64,000 bases of DNA from Burkholderiales bacterium (GCA_016703325.1 JADJCH010000063.1:310001-374000), one strand, 5' to 3'. Positions 1 to 8,405 are shown, numbered from the stretch's first letter. The notes: generated by a model from the letters alone, not told the origin. Program-made: numbers and translations.

Positions 1-89
1 ACGGCGTCTTCCACCCCACCCTGCGCGACCGGGCGCAGGCGCTGATGGCCGAGTGGGACCACGCGGTGCGCCAGGCCTGCGCGCCATGA
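1..89 (+). CDS. 3' end of an unidentified gene
   Basis: An open frame enters from the window edge and ends at the TGA at 87-89, coding about 28 residues that finish in QACAP. It lies 16 bases before the permease gene on the same strand, so it is probably the preceding member of the lipid-transport operon. In such operons that place is often taken by the MlaF-type ATPase, but the visible tail is too short and shows no diagnostic motif. The identity is therefore open. Confidence 0.5.
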   Translation, partial: GVFHPTLRDRAQALMAEWDHAVRQACAP

Positions 90-105
90 CGGCAGGCCGC
101 CGCGC

Positions 106-900
106 ATGACACCGCCCCCGGCCGTTCATCTGGGTGCCCTGCGCCCGGCGCTGCAATGGCTGGCCGGCTGGTGGCAGGTCATCCACCTGGGCGCGGTGAT
201 GGGCGTGCTGGCGCTGTCGGCCAGCGGGCGACGCCAGGCCTGGGGCAGCGGCCTGGCGGGGCAGGTCTACCGCGCCAGCGGGCCGATGCTGGCCGGCTTC
301 ACCATCGCCACCGCAGTGCTCAGCCTGGTGGTGATCCGCATCGTCATCGTCACCGCGCAGAGCTACGGGCTGTCGCAGTACGCGCTGGAGATGGTGGTGC
401 GGGTGCTGGTGCTGGAGCTGATTCCGCTGGCCGCGGCGCTGTTCGGCGCCGTCAACGCCACACTGCCGATGGCCGACGAACTGGCCACGCTGCGCCGCCG
501 CGGCCAGTTCGAGGCACTGCGCCAGCGCGGGCTGGACCCGCTGGCCACACTGGTGCTGCCGCGCCTGCTGGCCGGGCTGTTCGCGGTGCTGCTGCTGGCC
601 GCGCTGAGTTGCGCCGTCACCCTGGTGCTGGCCTACCTGTCGGCGCACGGCTTCAGCCTGGGCGGCTTCGAGCGCTACACCCGCACCGTGGGGCGGGTGT
701 TCAGCCCGCCGGTCACGCTGATCTTCTGCGCCAAGGTGTTTCTGCTCGGCTCGGCGGTGGCCTGGATCCCGCTGGTGACGGTGCTGCAGAACCCGGCGGG
801 CCGGCGCTCGCGCGCCAGCGCCGAGCTGCAGGGCCTGGTGCGGCTGTTCGTGGTGGTGCTGGCCATCGAGGCGGCAGCGCTGGTGGGCAACTACTATTGA
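106..900 (+). CDS. MlaE/YrbE-family ABC transporter permease
   Basis: A 264-residue hydrophobic protein with about five membrane segments. It carries the family hallmark near residues 125-150, ELATLRRRGQFEALRQRGLD followed by PLATLVLPRLLAG; this matches the E(Q)xxALxxxGxDPxxxLVxPRxLA element of YrbE/MlaE permeases, which forms the coupling helix that contacts the ATPase. Known family role: the inner-membrane channel of an MCE-type lipid importer or exporter. It lies upstream of the MCE gene (8 bases between stop and next start) and downstream of a truncated gene that may be the ATPase. The start at the ATG at 106 gives a full-length protein. The N-terminal half is more divergent than in classical MlaE, so the substrate should not be assumed to be phospholipid. 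Confidence 0.82.
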   Translation: MTPPPAVHLGALRPALQWLAGWWQVIHLGAVMGVLALSASGRRQAWGSGLAGQVYRASGPMLAGFTIATAVLSLVVIRIVIVTAQSYGLSQYALEMVVRVLVLELIPLAAALFGAVNATLPMADELATLRRRGQFEALRQRGLDPLATLVLPRLLAGLFAVLLLAALSCAVTLVLAYLSAHGFSLGGFERYTRTVGRVFSPPVTLIFCAKVFLLGSAVAWIPLVTVLQNPAGRRSRASAELQGLVRLFVVVLAIEAAALVGNYY

Positions 901-908
901 AGCCGCCC

Positions 909-1916
909 ATGCCGCCGCCCGACGCCCTGCCCCCACCCGGGCCCATGCCCGAGGCCGACCTGCCCGGCGTGCCGCACCTGCAGGCCAAGGCCACCGGCCT
1001 GCTGGTGCTGCTGGCGGTGCTGGTGGCCGCTGCCATCGGCTACCTGCTGTATGCCCGCGGCGCCTTCGAGCCCACCCAGCGCCTGGTGCTGGTGGCCGAT
1101 GACGCCGAAGGCGTCACCGTGGGCATGGACCTCACCTTCTCCGGCTTTCCGATCGGGCGGGTGCAGCACATCGAACTGTCGCCCGAGGGCAATGCCCGCA
1201 TCCTGATCGACGTGCCGAAGAAGGACGCCGGCTGGCTGCGCACCAGCAGCATCTTCACCCTGGTGCGTGGCGTGGTGGGCAACACCAACCTGCGCGCCTA
1301 CAGCGGCCAGCTGAGCGACCCGCCGCTGCCCGACAACGCCGAGCGCAAGGTGCTGGCCGGCGACGCCATGGCCGAGCTGCCGCAGATGCTGGCCGCCGTG
1401 CGTGAGCTGGTGCAGCGCACCAGCGCCCTGGCCGCGCCCGACGGCGCGCTGGCCGGCAGCCTGGCCAACCTGCAGGCCGCCACGGATCAGCTGAAGGGCC
1501 CGCGCGGCGCGCTGGGCGTGCTGATGGGCAACGAGGCCGATGCCAAGAAGCTGCTGACCACGCTGGACCGCACCAACGCGCTGCTGCTGCGCGCCGATGC
1601 GCTGGCCGCCAGCCTCGACCGCCTGGCCGGCAAGACCGACACCCAGGTCTTCGGCGCCCAGGGCCTGCTGCCCGAAACCCGCGCCACAGTGCTGCAGCTC
1701 AACGCCCTGCTGGGCGATGCCCGCGCCACCCTCACCCGGGTGGACGGCGTGCTGGCCGAGGCGCAAGGCATCGCCAGCAACACCCGCGCCGCCACCACCG
1801 ACATGGGCACGCTGCGCACCGAGGTGGAAGCCAGCCTGCGCAAGGTGCAGCAGCTGGTCGACGAGGTGAACCGCAAGTGGCCGTTCGCCCGCGACGCCGA
1901 GGTGAAGCTGCCATGA
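909..1916 (+). CDS. MCE-domain (MlaD-like) substrate-binding protein
   Basis: 335 residues. A proline-rich N-terminus is followed by one membrane anchor (about residues 26-48, GLLVLLAVLVAAAIGYLLYA). Then comes an MCE domain (about 55-130) with the typical run AEGVTVGMDLTFSGFPIGRV. The C-terminal half is helical, heptad-like and alanine/leucine-rich (about 160-320), as expected for the coiled-coil or tunnel-forming part of MCE proteins. It is anchored in the inner membrane with the MCE ring in the periplasm, where it carries lipids between membranes. The ATG at 909 was chosen because it is the first start after the permease stop; its frame is also open far upstream, but that stretch only shadows the permease. 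The gene end overlaps the next start by four bases (ATGA). Confidence 0.85.
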   Translation: MPPPDALPPPGPMPEADLPGVPHLQAKATGLLVLLAVLVAAAIGYLLYARGAFEPTQRLVLVADDAEGVTVGMDLTFSGFPIGRVQHIELSPEGNARILIDVPKKDAGWLRTSSIFTLVRGVVGNTNLRAYSGQLSDPPLPDNAERKVLAGDAMAELPQMLAAVRELVQRTSALAAPDGALAGSLANLQAATDQLKGPRGALGVLMGNEADAKKLLTTLDRTNALLLRADALAASLDRLAGKTDTQVFGAQGLLPETRATVLQLNALLGDARATLTRVDGVLAEAQGIASNTRAATTDMGTLRTEVEASLRKVQQLVDEVNRKWPFARDAEVKLP

Positions 1917-2581
1917 CGCGGACCGCCGCGCTGTGCCTGGCCGCTGCGCTGCTGGCTGGCTGCGCCAGCGGCCCGCCCACGCCGGACTGGCAGCAGGCTG
2001 CGCGCGGCGCGCTGGATCTGGCGGTGGCGGCCGAACTGCGCGGCGACAGCCGCATCGCCACGCTGGAATTCGACCGCGCCCGTGCCGAGATCGCCCGCAC
2101 CGGCCGCCCCGACCTGCTGGCCCGCGCCGAACTGCTGCGCTGCGCCACCCAGGTGGCCAGCCTGCAACTGGGGCCCTGCGCCGCCTTCGAGGCGCTGCGC
2201 ACCGATGCCGCACCCGCAGAACGGGCCTATGCCGACCACCTGCTGGGCAAGCTGGACCGGGCCCAGTTGGCGCTGCTGCCGCCGGCCCAGCAGGCCGTGG
2301 CGGCCCTGGCCCCATCCACCACCGACACCGCCGCCGCGGCCGCGCTGCAGGCGCTGGCCGATCCGGTGTCGCGCCTGGTCGGCGCGGCGGTGCTGCTGCA
2401 GGCCGGCCGGGCCGGGCCGCAGGTGATCCAGCAGGCGGTGGACACCGCATCGGCGCAAGGCTGGCGCCGGCCGCTGCTGGCCTGGCTGGGGGTGCAGCGG
2501 CAGCGCGCCGCCGGTGCCGGCGACAGCGCCGAGGCGGCCCGCCTGCAGCGGCGCATCGACCTGGCCGGCGGCACCCGATGA
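1913..2581 (+). CDS. Lipoprotein of the MCE transport operon, unknown function
   Basis: 222 residues starting at the ATG at 1913, which overlaps the MCE gene stop. A short lipoprotein signal peptide ends in the lipobox LLAGC, with the lipidated cysteine at about residue 19. The rest is alanine-rich and mostly helical, with a run near residues 35-110 (AAELRGDSRIATLEFDRARA) that looks like TPR-type helical hairpins. Operon position suggests the outer-membrane or periplasmic partner of the transporter, comparable in place though not visibly in sequence to the ABC-type transport auxiliary lipoproteins of other MCE operons. No catalytic motif is seen. The gene ends 30 bases before the convergent ferredoxin gene. 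Confidence 0.72.
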   Translation: MTRTAALCLAAALLAGCASGPPTPDWQQAARGALDLAVAAELRGDSRIATLEFDRARAEIARTGRPDLLARAELLRCATQVASLQLGPCAAFEALRTDAAPAERAYADHLLGKLDRAQLALLPPAQQAVAALAPSTTDTAAAAALQALADPVSRLVGAAVLLQAGRAGPQVIQQAVDTASAQGWRRPLLAWLGVQRQRAAGAGDSAEAARLQRRIDLAGGTR

Positions 2582-2611
2582 CGGCCCTGGCAGGCCAGCG
2601 CCGCGGCGGCG

Positions 2612-2929
2612 TCAGCCGAGCTGCACGAACACCCGGCCGCCTTCGATCCTGACCGGGTGGCTGCGCACCGCCTCGGTCACCGGGTCACACAGGGCCCTGC
2701 CGTCGCGCACGTCGAACTTGCCCTGGTGCAGCGGGCATTCGATCTCGTGCCCTTCCAGGAAGCCGTCGCACAGGCGGGCGTTGCCGTGGGTGCAGAGGTT
2801 GTCGGTGGCGTAGACCGCGTCACCGACGGTGTAGACCGCGATGTCGCGCCCGGCCACGATCACGCCCTTGACATCGTCGGCCGGCAGGTCGTCGGCCGAC
2901 AGTGCGTCGACCCAGGTGGTGTTGCCCAT
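2612..2929 (-). CDS. nagAb: Rieske [2Fe-2S] ferredoxin of salicylate 5-hydroxylase
   Basis: 105 residues, the usual size of naphthalene-dioxygenase-type ferredoxins. The cluster ligands are C46, H48, C65 and H68 in CTHGNARLCDG...ECPLHQGKFD. Family role: passes electrons from an NADH-dependent reductase to the oxygenase. It starts 7 bases after the small-subunit gene and is the last gene of the operon. In the Ralstonia U2 nag system the same type of ferredoxin serves both naphthalene dioxygenase and salicylate 5-hydroxylase. Here only the salicylate enzyme is present, and no reductase gene lies in the window, so the reductase must come from elsewhere. The symbol is by analogy. Confidence 0.85.
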   Translation of the reverse strand: MGNTTWVDALSADDLPADDVKGVIVAGRDIAVYTVGDAVYATDNLCTHGNARLCDGFLEGHEIECPLHQGKFDVRDGRALCDPVTEAVRSHPVRIEGGRVFVQLG

Positions 2930-2936
2930 GGTGGCC

Positions 2937-3419
2937 TCAGATCGGGTAGATGATGGAGTTGGGGATCATCTCGGAGTCGTAGATGCACTCGCGCGATGCG
3001 AACTTCAGGCCGGCCGGCGTGCGCACCACGGTGTCGAGGTAGCGGCCGACGTTGAACACGGTGGACACCTCCGACAACTTGGTGCGGAACACCGCGTAGT
3101 TGGCCTCGCAGCGCCAGCGGCCGTCGGCCGCCTCGCGCACCACCGGTGCGCCGACCACATGGCGCTGGTAGTACGGGTCGTGGAACAGTGTTTCCTGGAT
3201 GCCGTAGACCCGGTCCTTCAGCATGCCCTTGCTGGTGAAGGCCAGCGTGGCCAGCGGAAAGCCGCGCTCGTGGTTCTCACGCGGCTGCAGGCGGTAGACG
3301 CAGTCGTCGGTGAAGAGCTCGGGCCACAGGTCCCAGTGGTTGGAGTCGACCGCGCTGGCGTAGTCGGCGTACAGCTGGTTCAGCGCCAGCCAGTCTTCGA
3401 AGCTGATCAGGGCCGCCAT
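2937..3419 (-). CDS. nagH: Salicylate 5-hydroxylase small (beta) subunit
   Basis: 160 residues, the normal length for a ring-hydroxylating dioxygenase beta subunit. It has the SnoaL/NTF2-like cone fold (start ISFEDWLALNQLYADYASAV, later YYQRHVVGAPVVR and the typical end SEMIPNSIIYPI). It is structural and does not bind iron. The gene follows the large subunit by three bases. A GAAGG ribosome-binding site lies inside the end of the large-subunit gene, which points to translational coupling. With the large subunit it forms the oxygenase that converts salicylate to gentisate. Confidence 0.88.
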   Translation of the reverse strand: MAALISFEDWLALNQLYADYASAVDSNHWDLWPELFTDDCVYRLQPRENHERGFPLATLAFTSKGMLKDRVYGIQETLFHDPYYQRHVVGAPVVREAADGRWRCEANYAVFRTKLSEVSTVFNVGRYLDTVVRTPAGLKFASRECIYDSEMIPNSIIYPI

Positions 3420-3422
3420 CGC

Positions 3423-4682
3423 TCAGCCTTCCATCACGTCGCGCCAGTAGCGGTACATGCCGCGGATCAGCGTCTCGGTCACCATGTGCTCGGTGTCGCC
3501 CACGTCGCGCCCGCCCAGTTCGGCCACCGCGCGGTGGAAGGGCTTGCTCTCGAAGGCCTGCTGGCTGAACTCGATCACCTCGCCGTCGTCGGCCGAGACG
3601 AAGCCGGCCGGGCCGAACAGGTTGGCCTGCGTCAGCCGGCGTTGTGTCATCTCGTCGCTGTCATCCTCGAAGCCGAAGTGCGTCCAGACGAAGTCGAAGC
3701 TGCCGGTGCCGGTGGGCTGGATGTGGCGGGTGGACACGCTGTTGACCTGCTGCTGCAGGATCACGCTGGGGAAGATGGTCGTCATCACCGCGGTGGGCCC
3801 GCCCCACCAGGGCTCGGGCACGATGTCGATGAAACTCGGGTCCTGCAGCTGCATGCCTTCCTTGAAGCTGGACACCTGGGTCACCTGGCCGCCCTGGCCG
3901 CCGGTGCCGCGGGTGGAGATCATCGCGGCGTGGCGGTGCTTCGCATCCATGCGCAGCATGCTCTTGTTGTCGGCGCGCCAGAGGCCGAAGGTGACGAACC
4001 AGGTGTGCAGCAGGCCCGGGTGGTACGGGTCCTTGATGTTCTCCTGCATCAGCTTCCAGTTGCCCGGGATGCGCTGGCGGTTGTAGCCCAGGATCTTGAG
4101 TTTTCGGCCGTTGAACAGCCGGTCGAAGTAGCCCAGGATGGTGGGGCCGAGGTAATCCTCGAAGGGCTCGACATCGGGGTCGAACGACGCGAAGACCACG
4201 CCACCGCGGGTGGCCACCTTCAGCTTGGTGAGCCCGTGGTCCGCTGTCTTGAAGTCGGCCGGCATGCCGCCGTGCACCTGGCCGTCCTGCTTGACGCCGC
4301 GGCGGAACGGCACGCCCTGCAGGTCGCCCTTGAGGGTGTAGTTCCACTGGTGGTAGGGGCAGACGAATTCCTTGCGGTTGCCGTGCCGTTCGCGGCAGAA
4401 GCGCATGCCGCGGTGGGCGCAGACGTTTTCCACCACGTTCAGTTGGCCGTCGGCATCACGCGCCAGGATCACCGAGCGCTCGCCGATCACCGTGCGCTTG
4501 AAGTCGCCCGGGTTGGGCACCTCGGCCTCCAGGCCGATGTAGCACCAGTGGGCCTGGTAGAAGAAGCGCTCCAGCTCCTTCTTGTAGATGTCCTCGCTGG
4601 TGTAGGCAACGAACGGGATGCGGTGGGTGCCGTCACCCTCCCACACCGGCGGATCGGGGAAGACTGTGGATGTCGACGGCAT
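3423..4682 (-). CDS. nagG: Salicylate 5-hydroxylase large (alpha) subunit
   Basis: 419 residues with two recognisable domains. The N-terminal Rieske domain has ligands C88, H90, C108 and H111 (CAHRGMRFC and CPYHQW). The catalytic domain has the mononuclear-iron motif D218, H221 and H226 in KDPYHPGLLHTW; D218 also lies at the usual place of the bridging aspartate between Rieske and iron centres. The overall sequence closely resembles the remembered NagG of Ralstonia sp. U2 (for example GDFKRTVIGERSV and the end MVTETLIRGMYRYW), so substrate and product are taken as salicylate and gentisate. Start at the ATG at 4682, preceded by AGGAGA. It lies 17 bases after gentisate dioxygenase and before nagH in one operon. 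Confidence 0.92.
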   Translation of the reverse strand: MPSTSTVFPDPPVWEGDGTHRIPFVAYTSEDIYKKELERFFYQAHWCYIGLEAEVPNPGDFKRTVIGERSVILARDADGQLNVVENVCAHRGMRFCRERHGNRKEFVCPYHQWNYTLKGDLQGVPFRRGVKQDGQVHGGMPADFKTADHGLTKLKVATRGGVVFASFDPDVEPFEDYLGPTILGYFDRLFNGRKLKILGYNRQRIPGNWKLMQENIKDPYHPGLLHTWFVTFGLWRADNKSMLRMDAKHRHAAMISTRGTGGQGGQVTQVSSFKEGMQLQDPSFIDIVPEPWWGGPTAVMTTIFPSVILQQQVNSVSTRHIQPTGTGSFDFVWTHFGFEDDSDEMTQRRLTQANLFGPAGFVSADDGEVIEFSQQAFESKPFHRAVAELGGRDVGDTEHMVTETLIRGMYRYWRDVMEG

Positions 4683-4699
4683 GGGGTGTCTCCTGAGGA

Positions 4700-5758
4700 T
4701 CAGAGCCGCTCTTCGCGCCACAGGCCCAGGGCCTGCTGCACCGGGCGGTCGGAGAAGCTGAAGAGCACCGCGTCGCGGTCGGCACGCAACTGCAGCGTGT
4801 GCCAGGACGGCACGACGAACACGTCGTTCTCCTGGAAGCGCCAGATGCAGTCGCCCGACGGGCCGCTGAGGCGCGCCTCGCCGCCCCCTTCCAGGCACAC
4901 ATGCACCGAGCCGTCGGTGGCGCGCACCGGCCGCGTCTCGAATCCGGCCGGCAGCCGCTGCGCAAAGGCGCCCATCGTGGGCATCGGCGACGCACCGGTG
5001 GCCGGGTTCACATAGCGCAGCTTGAAGCCGTGGTGGGCGTCGGGCGTACCGTGCGAGATGGCGACCAGCGACGCCCGGGTGCGGTCGAACGGGTAGACGA
5101 ACAGCCTGGCCGGATCGGCCGGCCGGGGCTGGTCGTCCAGCGGCACCATGTTGGCGCCGTAGCGGGCCAGCGCATCGCCTTCCGGCCGCAGCGGCTGCTG
5201 GGTCTGTTGCGCGCCGCGTTCGGCGAAGCCGGCCTCGAGAAAGCGCACCATCGGAATGTCCAGCCCGTCCAGCCACACCACGGGCTGGTCACCCAGGTTG
5301 CCGTGGTCATGCCAGGTCCAGGCCGGCGTGATGATGAAGTCGCCGCGGCGCATGGTGGTGCGCTCGCCGTCCACCGCGGTGTAGGCGCCCTCGCCGTCCA
5401 GCACCAGGCGCAGGGCGGTCTGGGTGTGGCGGTGGGCCGGCGCCACCTCGCCCGGCAGGATCAGCTGCAGCCCGGCATACAGCGACGGGGTGATGCACGA
5501 CTGGCCGCGCAGCGCCGGGTTCTCCAGGATCAGCACGCGGCGCTCGGCCTCGTCGGCCGAGATCAGGCGGCCGGCCTCCATCACCTGGTCACGCAGGTCG
5601 GCATAGCGCCACAGATGGACCTGGGCGGCAGAACGGGGCTGCGGCGGCACCAGGGCGCCCAGCACCTCCCACAGCGGGGTCATGTGCTGCGTGCCGATGC
5701 GGCCGTAATAGTCGGCACGCTGGCGCAGGGCGTCGGGTGAAGGCGGGGCGGCGTGCAA
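4700..5758 (-). CDS. nagI: Gentisate 1,2-dioxygenase
   Basis: 352 residues from a TTG start at 5758 with a GAGGAG ribosome-binding site seven bases upstream. No in-frame ATG fits, and the frame further upstream only runs into the regulator on the other strand. The protein is a bicupin: the first cupin has the iron-binding HxH at 109-111 (PAHRHTQTALRLVLDG) and further histidines at 150 and 152 (TWHDHG); a second, degenerate cupin occupies about 260-345. The length is typical of the family. The enzyme opens the ring of gentisate to maleylpyruvate, the step after NagGH. It is the first gene of the operon, next to the regulator. No maleylpyruvate isomerase or fumarylpyruvate hydrolase is present in the window. 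Confidence 0.9.
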   Translation of the reverse strand: MHAAPPSPDALRQRADYYGRIGTQHMTPLWEVLGALVPPQPRSAAQVHLWRYADLRDQVMEAGRLISADEAERRVLILENPALRGQSCITPSLYAGLQLILPGEVAPAHRHTQTALRLVLDGEGAYTAVDGERTTMRRGDFIITPAWTWHDHGNLGDQPVVWLDGLDIPMVRFLEAGFAERGAQQTQQPLRPEGDALARYGANMVPLDDQPRPADPARLFVYPFDRTRASLVAISHGTPDAHHGFKLRYVNPATGASPMPTMGAFAQRLPAGFETRPVRATDGSVHVCLEGGGEARLSGPSGDCIWRFQENDVFVVPSWHTLQLRADRDAVLFSFSDRPVQQALGLWREERL

Positions 5759-5843
5759 GGGTGGTCTCCTCGGGCGCCGCGGGTGGGACAGGCAGCGGCG
5801 GCCAGGCCGGATCATTCCTGCCCGGCGCCATGCAGCCAATAGA

Positions 5844-5876
5844 ATCACGTGAATGTGATGTATCACTGGCCGTGAT
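5844..5876. promoter_or_regulatory. Two adjacent palindromes between nagI and nagR
   Basis: The 127-base divergent spacer holds two inverted repeats with the same half-sites: ATCAC-N6-GTGAT at 5844-5859 and ATCAC-N5-GTGAT at 5862-5876. The second has the T-N11-A geometry of LysR-type operators. Read on the - strand, the first contains ATTCACG, which resembles the half-site recalled for NahR. The second palindrome ends nine bases before the regulator start, so NagR binding could both activate the nag operon and repress its own gene. Confidence 0.6.
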
Positions 5877-5885
5877 GGAGCGCGC

Positions 5886-6848
5886 TTGGAGCTGACCGAC
5901 ATCGACCTGAACCAGCTGGTGCTGTTCCAGCAGCTGATGGTCGAGCGGCGCGTCTCCAAGGTGGCCGAGAACCTGGGCCTGACCCAGCCGGCCGTCAGCA
6001 ACACGCTGGCCAGGCTGCGGCGGCAGTTCGGCGACGACCTGTTCGTGCGCACGCCCAAGGGCATGGTGCCCACGCCGTTGGCCGAGCAGATGGCCGGGCC
6101 GATCGGCGAGGCGCTGGCCCTGCTGCACAACGGCCTCAACCCGCCGAGCCGGTTCGACCCGGCCAGCGTGCAGCGGTCGATCACCATCGGCATGACCGAC
6201 ATCGGCGAGATCGTCTTCCTGCCCGGCCTGCTGGCGCACCTGCGGCAGGTGGCGCCCGGGGTGGCGCTGACCACGGTGCGCACCACCGCCAGCACCCTGC
6301 GCGAGGACATGGAAGCCGGGCAGGTGGACCTGGCCATCGGTCCGCTGCCGCAGCTGAAGGGCGGATTCTTCCAGCGGCGGCTCTTCCGCCAGCGCTATGT
6401 CTGCCTGTTCCGGCAGGGCCATCCGCTGGACCGTGGACAGATGTCGCTGGCCGACTTCCAGGCGGCCGAGCATCTGGTCATCGTGTCGGCCGGCACCGGG
6501 CACGGCAAGGTCGACGACCTGATCCGCCGCGCCGGCATCGAGCGCCGCATGCGGCTGACCGTGCCGCACTTCGTGAGCGTGGGCCACATCCTGCAGCGCA
6601 GCGACATGGTGGCCACCGTCACCGAGCGGCTGGCCGAGCGCCTGGCCGCGCCTTTTGGCCTGCACTACCTGCCGCATCCGATCGACCTGCCGGACGTTGC
6701 CATCAACCTGTTCTGGCATGCCAAGGTGCACCGATCGCCCGCCCACCAGTGGCTGCGCGGGCTGGTGTTCGACCTGTTCGGCGACGACACCACGCCAGCC
6801 CAGCCGCCGGCGGCAACGCTCAGCCGGGCGCCGCGTCGTCCCGTGTGA
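5886..6848 (+). CDS. nagR: LysR-type regulator of salicylate catabolism (NahR/NagR type)
   Basis: 320 residues from a TTG start. The translation MELTDIDLNQLVLFQQLMVE aligns with the start of NahR. The winged helix-turn-helix lies at about 20-60 (VSKVAENLGLTQPAVSNTLA). The effector domain contains the NahR-like stretches MTDIGEI, AGTGHG and VPHFVSVGHILQR, and the end NLFWHAKVH. Family role: salicylate-responsive activator. It is transcribed away from the nag operon, and the palindromes sit in its promoter. The gene end overlaps the end of the convergent DUF35 gene by 29 bases. Confidence 0.9.
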   Translation: MELTDIDLNQLVLFQQLMVERRVSKVAENLGLTQPAVSNTLARLRRQFGDDLFVRTPKGMVPTPLAEQMAGPIGEALALLHNGLNPPSRFDPASVQRSITIGMTDIGEIVFLPGLLAHLRQVAPGVALTTVRTTASTLREDMEAGQVDLAIGPLPQLKGGFFQRRLFRQRYVCLFRQGHPLDRGQMSLADFQAAEHLVIVSAGTGHGKVDDLIRRAGIERRMRLTVPHFVSVGHILQRSDMVATVTERLAERLAAPFGLHYLPHPIDLPDVAINLFWHAKVHRSPAHQWLRGLVFDLFGDDTTPAQPPAATLSRAPRRPV

Positions 6849-7239
6849 ACTTGGGCGCCTGGCGGCCCTCCGGCGTGCGGCGGAACACCACCTTCACCGG
6901 TGCGCCGATCTGCATGTCGGCTTCGGCCATGTCGACCAGGTTGGTCAGCATGCGCGGGCCTTCGGCCAGCTCGACATAGGCTACGGTGTAGGGCGGGTTG
7001 GCACGGCGCAGCGTGGAAAACGCATGGATGCTACCACGCCCGCTGAGCGGCACCCAGGCGGTGTTGGCACTGCCACAGAAGGGGCAGATGCCGCGCGGGT
7101 ACCAGTGGTGCCGGCCGCAGTCGGTGCAGTGCTTGCCCAGCAGCCGGCCTGCTTCGGCGGCCTGCCAGAACGGCAGGTTCTCGGGCAGGGCGGCCACGAA
7201 CGGGTCGGCGAGGAAATCAGGCGGGGTGGCGGACGTCAT
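6820..7239 (-). CDS. DUF35 zinc-ribbon/OB-fold protein, thiolase partner
   Basis: 139 residues. An N-terminal helix is followed by a rubredoxin-like zinc ribbon with C38, C41, C52 and C55 (CTDCGRHHWYPRGICPFC), then an OB-fold (about 62-130). Proteins of this family pair with thiolase-like enzymes, for example Ltp2-type aldolases and the BbsA/BbsB pair, and form the acyl-CoA-binding site of the complex. The ATG at 7239 overlaps the thiolase stop (ATGA), which supports a stoichiometric complex with the neighbouring thiolase. The function in this pathway is not known. Confidence 0.82.
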   Translation of the reverse strand: MTSATPPDFLADPFVAALPENLPFWQAAEAGRLLGKHCTDCGRHHWYPRGICPFCGSANTAWVPLSGRGSIHAFSTLRRANPPYTVAYVELAEGPRMLTNLVDMAEADMQIGAPVKVVFRRTPEGRQAPKFTRDDAAPG

Positions 7240-8405
7240 GTGCGCTCCAGGATCAGGGTGGCATGGGCATGGCCTCCGCCCAGCACCAGGCCGGGGCCGC
7301 TGGCCAGGGCCAGCTGGCAGCCGGGCACCTGCACGGCGGGGTGGGCTTCGCCGCGCAGCTGGCGCACCGCCTCGATCACCTTGGTGATGCCGCCGCGGTT
7401 GGCCGGGTGGTTGTTGCACAGGCCGCCGCCGTCGGTGTTCCACGGCAGCGCGCCGCGGCCCGACACCAGGTTGCCGTCCTGCACGAAGGCGCCGCCCTGC
7501 CCCTTTTTGCAGAAGCCCAGGTCTTCCAGCTGCAGGATCACCATGATGGTGAAGTTGTCGTAGACCGATGCGTACTGGATGTCCTGCGGCCCCACGCCAG
7601 CCTGGGCAAAGGCCAGCCGGCCCGACACCTCGGCGCCGGTGCGGGTCAGATCGACCAGGCCGCCCTGGTTGGTGTGGATGGTCTGGCCGCTGCCGCGCAG
7701 GCGCACCAGCGGGCGCTTCAGCCGCCGCGCCACTGCGGCGCTGGTGACGACCAGGGCGCCGCCACCGTCGGTGATGACGCAGCAGTCCATCTTGTGCAGC
7801 GGGTCGGCCACCACGCCCGAGGCCAGCACCTCGTCCACCGTCACCGGCTTGCGCAGCAGCGCGTCGGGGTTGTGCTGGGCATGCAGCGACGCCGCCACCT
7901 TCACCCAGGCCAGCTGCTCGGGCGTGGTGCCGTATTCATGCATGTGGCGCTGCGCGGCCATGGCGTAGATGGGCGCGATGGTCCACTGGCTGGCGCTGTC
8001 GAACGCGGCCTCGGGCCGCTCAGGCGGCAATGCACGCGGCTGCACCCCCACCGACAGGCCGGTGCTGCGCGGCCGACCGGCCAGGGTGATCAGCGCCACC
8101 GAGCACTTGCCCGCCGCAATCGCCGCCGCCGCATGCTCGACCAGCGCGATGTACGAGCAACCGCCCAGCTCGCTGCCGTCCATCCAGCGCAGGCGCAGGT
8201 TCAGGTAGTCGGCCATCACCAGCGGCGTGCCGCCGGGCACGTCGCCGGCGCAGAAGTAGCCGTCCACCTCGGCCAGGCTGAGGCCGGCGTCGGCCAGTGC
8301 ACCCAGCGCGCTGTCGGCATGCAGCTGCGCCACCGACTTGTCCGGCGCGTGGCGGGTGGGGTGTTCGTAGGCGCCGCAGATGTAGGCGCCGGAGTCGTGG
8401 GTCAT
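7236..8405 (-). CDS. Thiolase-like (SCP-x/lipid-transfer type) acyl-CoA enzyme
   Basis: 389 residues, the length of SCP-x-type thiolases. The candidate nucleophile is C83 in ELGGCSYIALVEHA, and a histidine lies in NNHPANRGG near residue 343; the classic GHP and CxG motifs of degradative thiolases are not seen in standard form. This pattern, with a DUF35 gene directly downstream, occurs both in acyl transferases and in retro-aldolases that shorten CoA-bound side chains. It sits between a CoA ligase (15 bases upstream) and DUF35 (4-base overlap). A role in cleaving an aromatic or short-chain acyl-CoA is likely, but the reaction cannot be told from sequence. Confidence 0.78.
   Translation of the reverse strand: MTHDSGAYICGAYEHPTRHAPDKSVAQLHADSALGALADAGLSLAEVDGYFCAGDVPGGTPLVMADYLNLRLRWMDGSELGGCSYIALVEHAAAAIAAGKCSVALITLAGRPRSTGLSVGVQPRALPPERPEAAFDSASQWTIAPIYAMAAQRHMHEYGTTPEQLAWVKVAASLHAQHNPDALLRKPVTVDEVLASGVVADPLHKMDCCVITDGGGALVVTSAAVARRLKRPLVRLRGSGQTIHTNQGGLVDLTRTGAEVSGRLAFAQAGVGPQDIQYASVYDNFTIMVILQLEDLGFCKKGQGGAFVQDGNLVSGRGALPWNTDGGGLCNNHPANRGGITKVIEAVRQLRGEAHPAVQVPGCQLALASGPGLVLGGGHAHATLILERT

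Noticed and set aside
894..2450. A 518-codon - strand gene over the MCE operon
   Set aside because: Arg/Pro/Ala-rich shadow of the MCE and lipoprotein genes on the + strand.
2841..5015. A 724-codon + strand gene over the nag operon
   Set aside because: The - strand codes three clear enzymes here with intact active sites; the + strand frame is a shadow.
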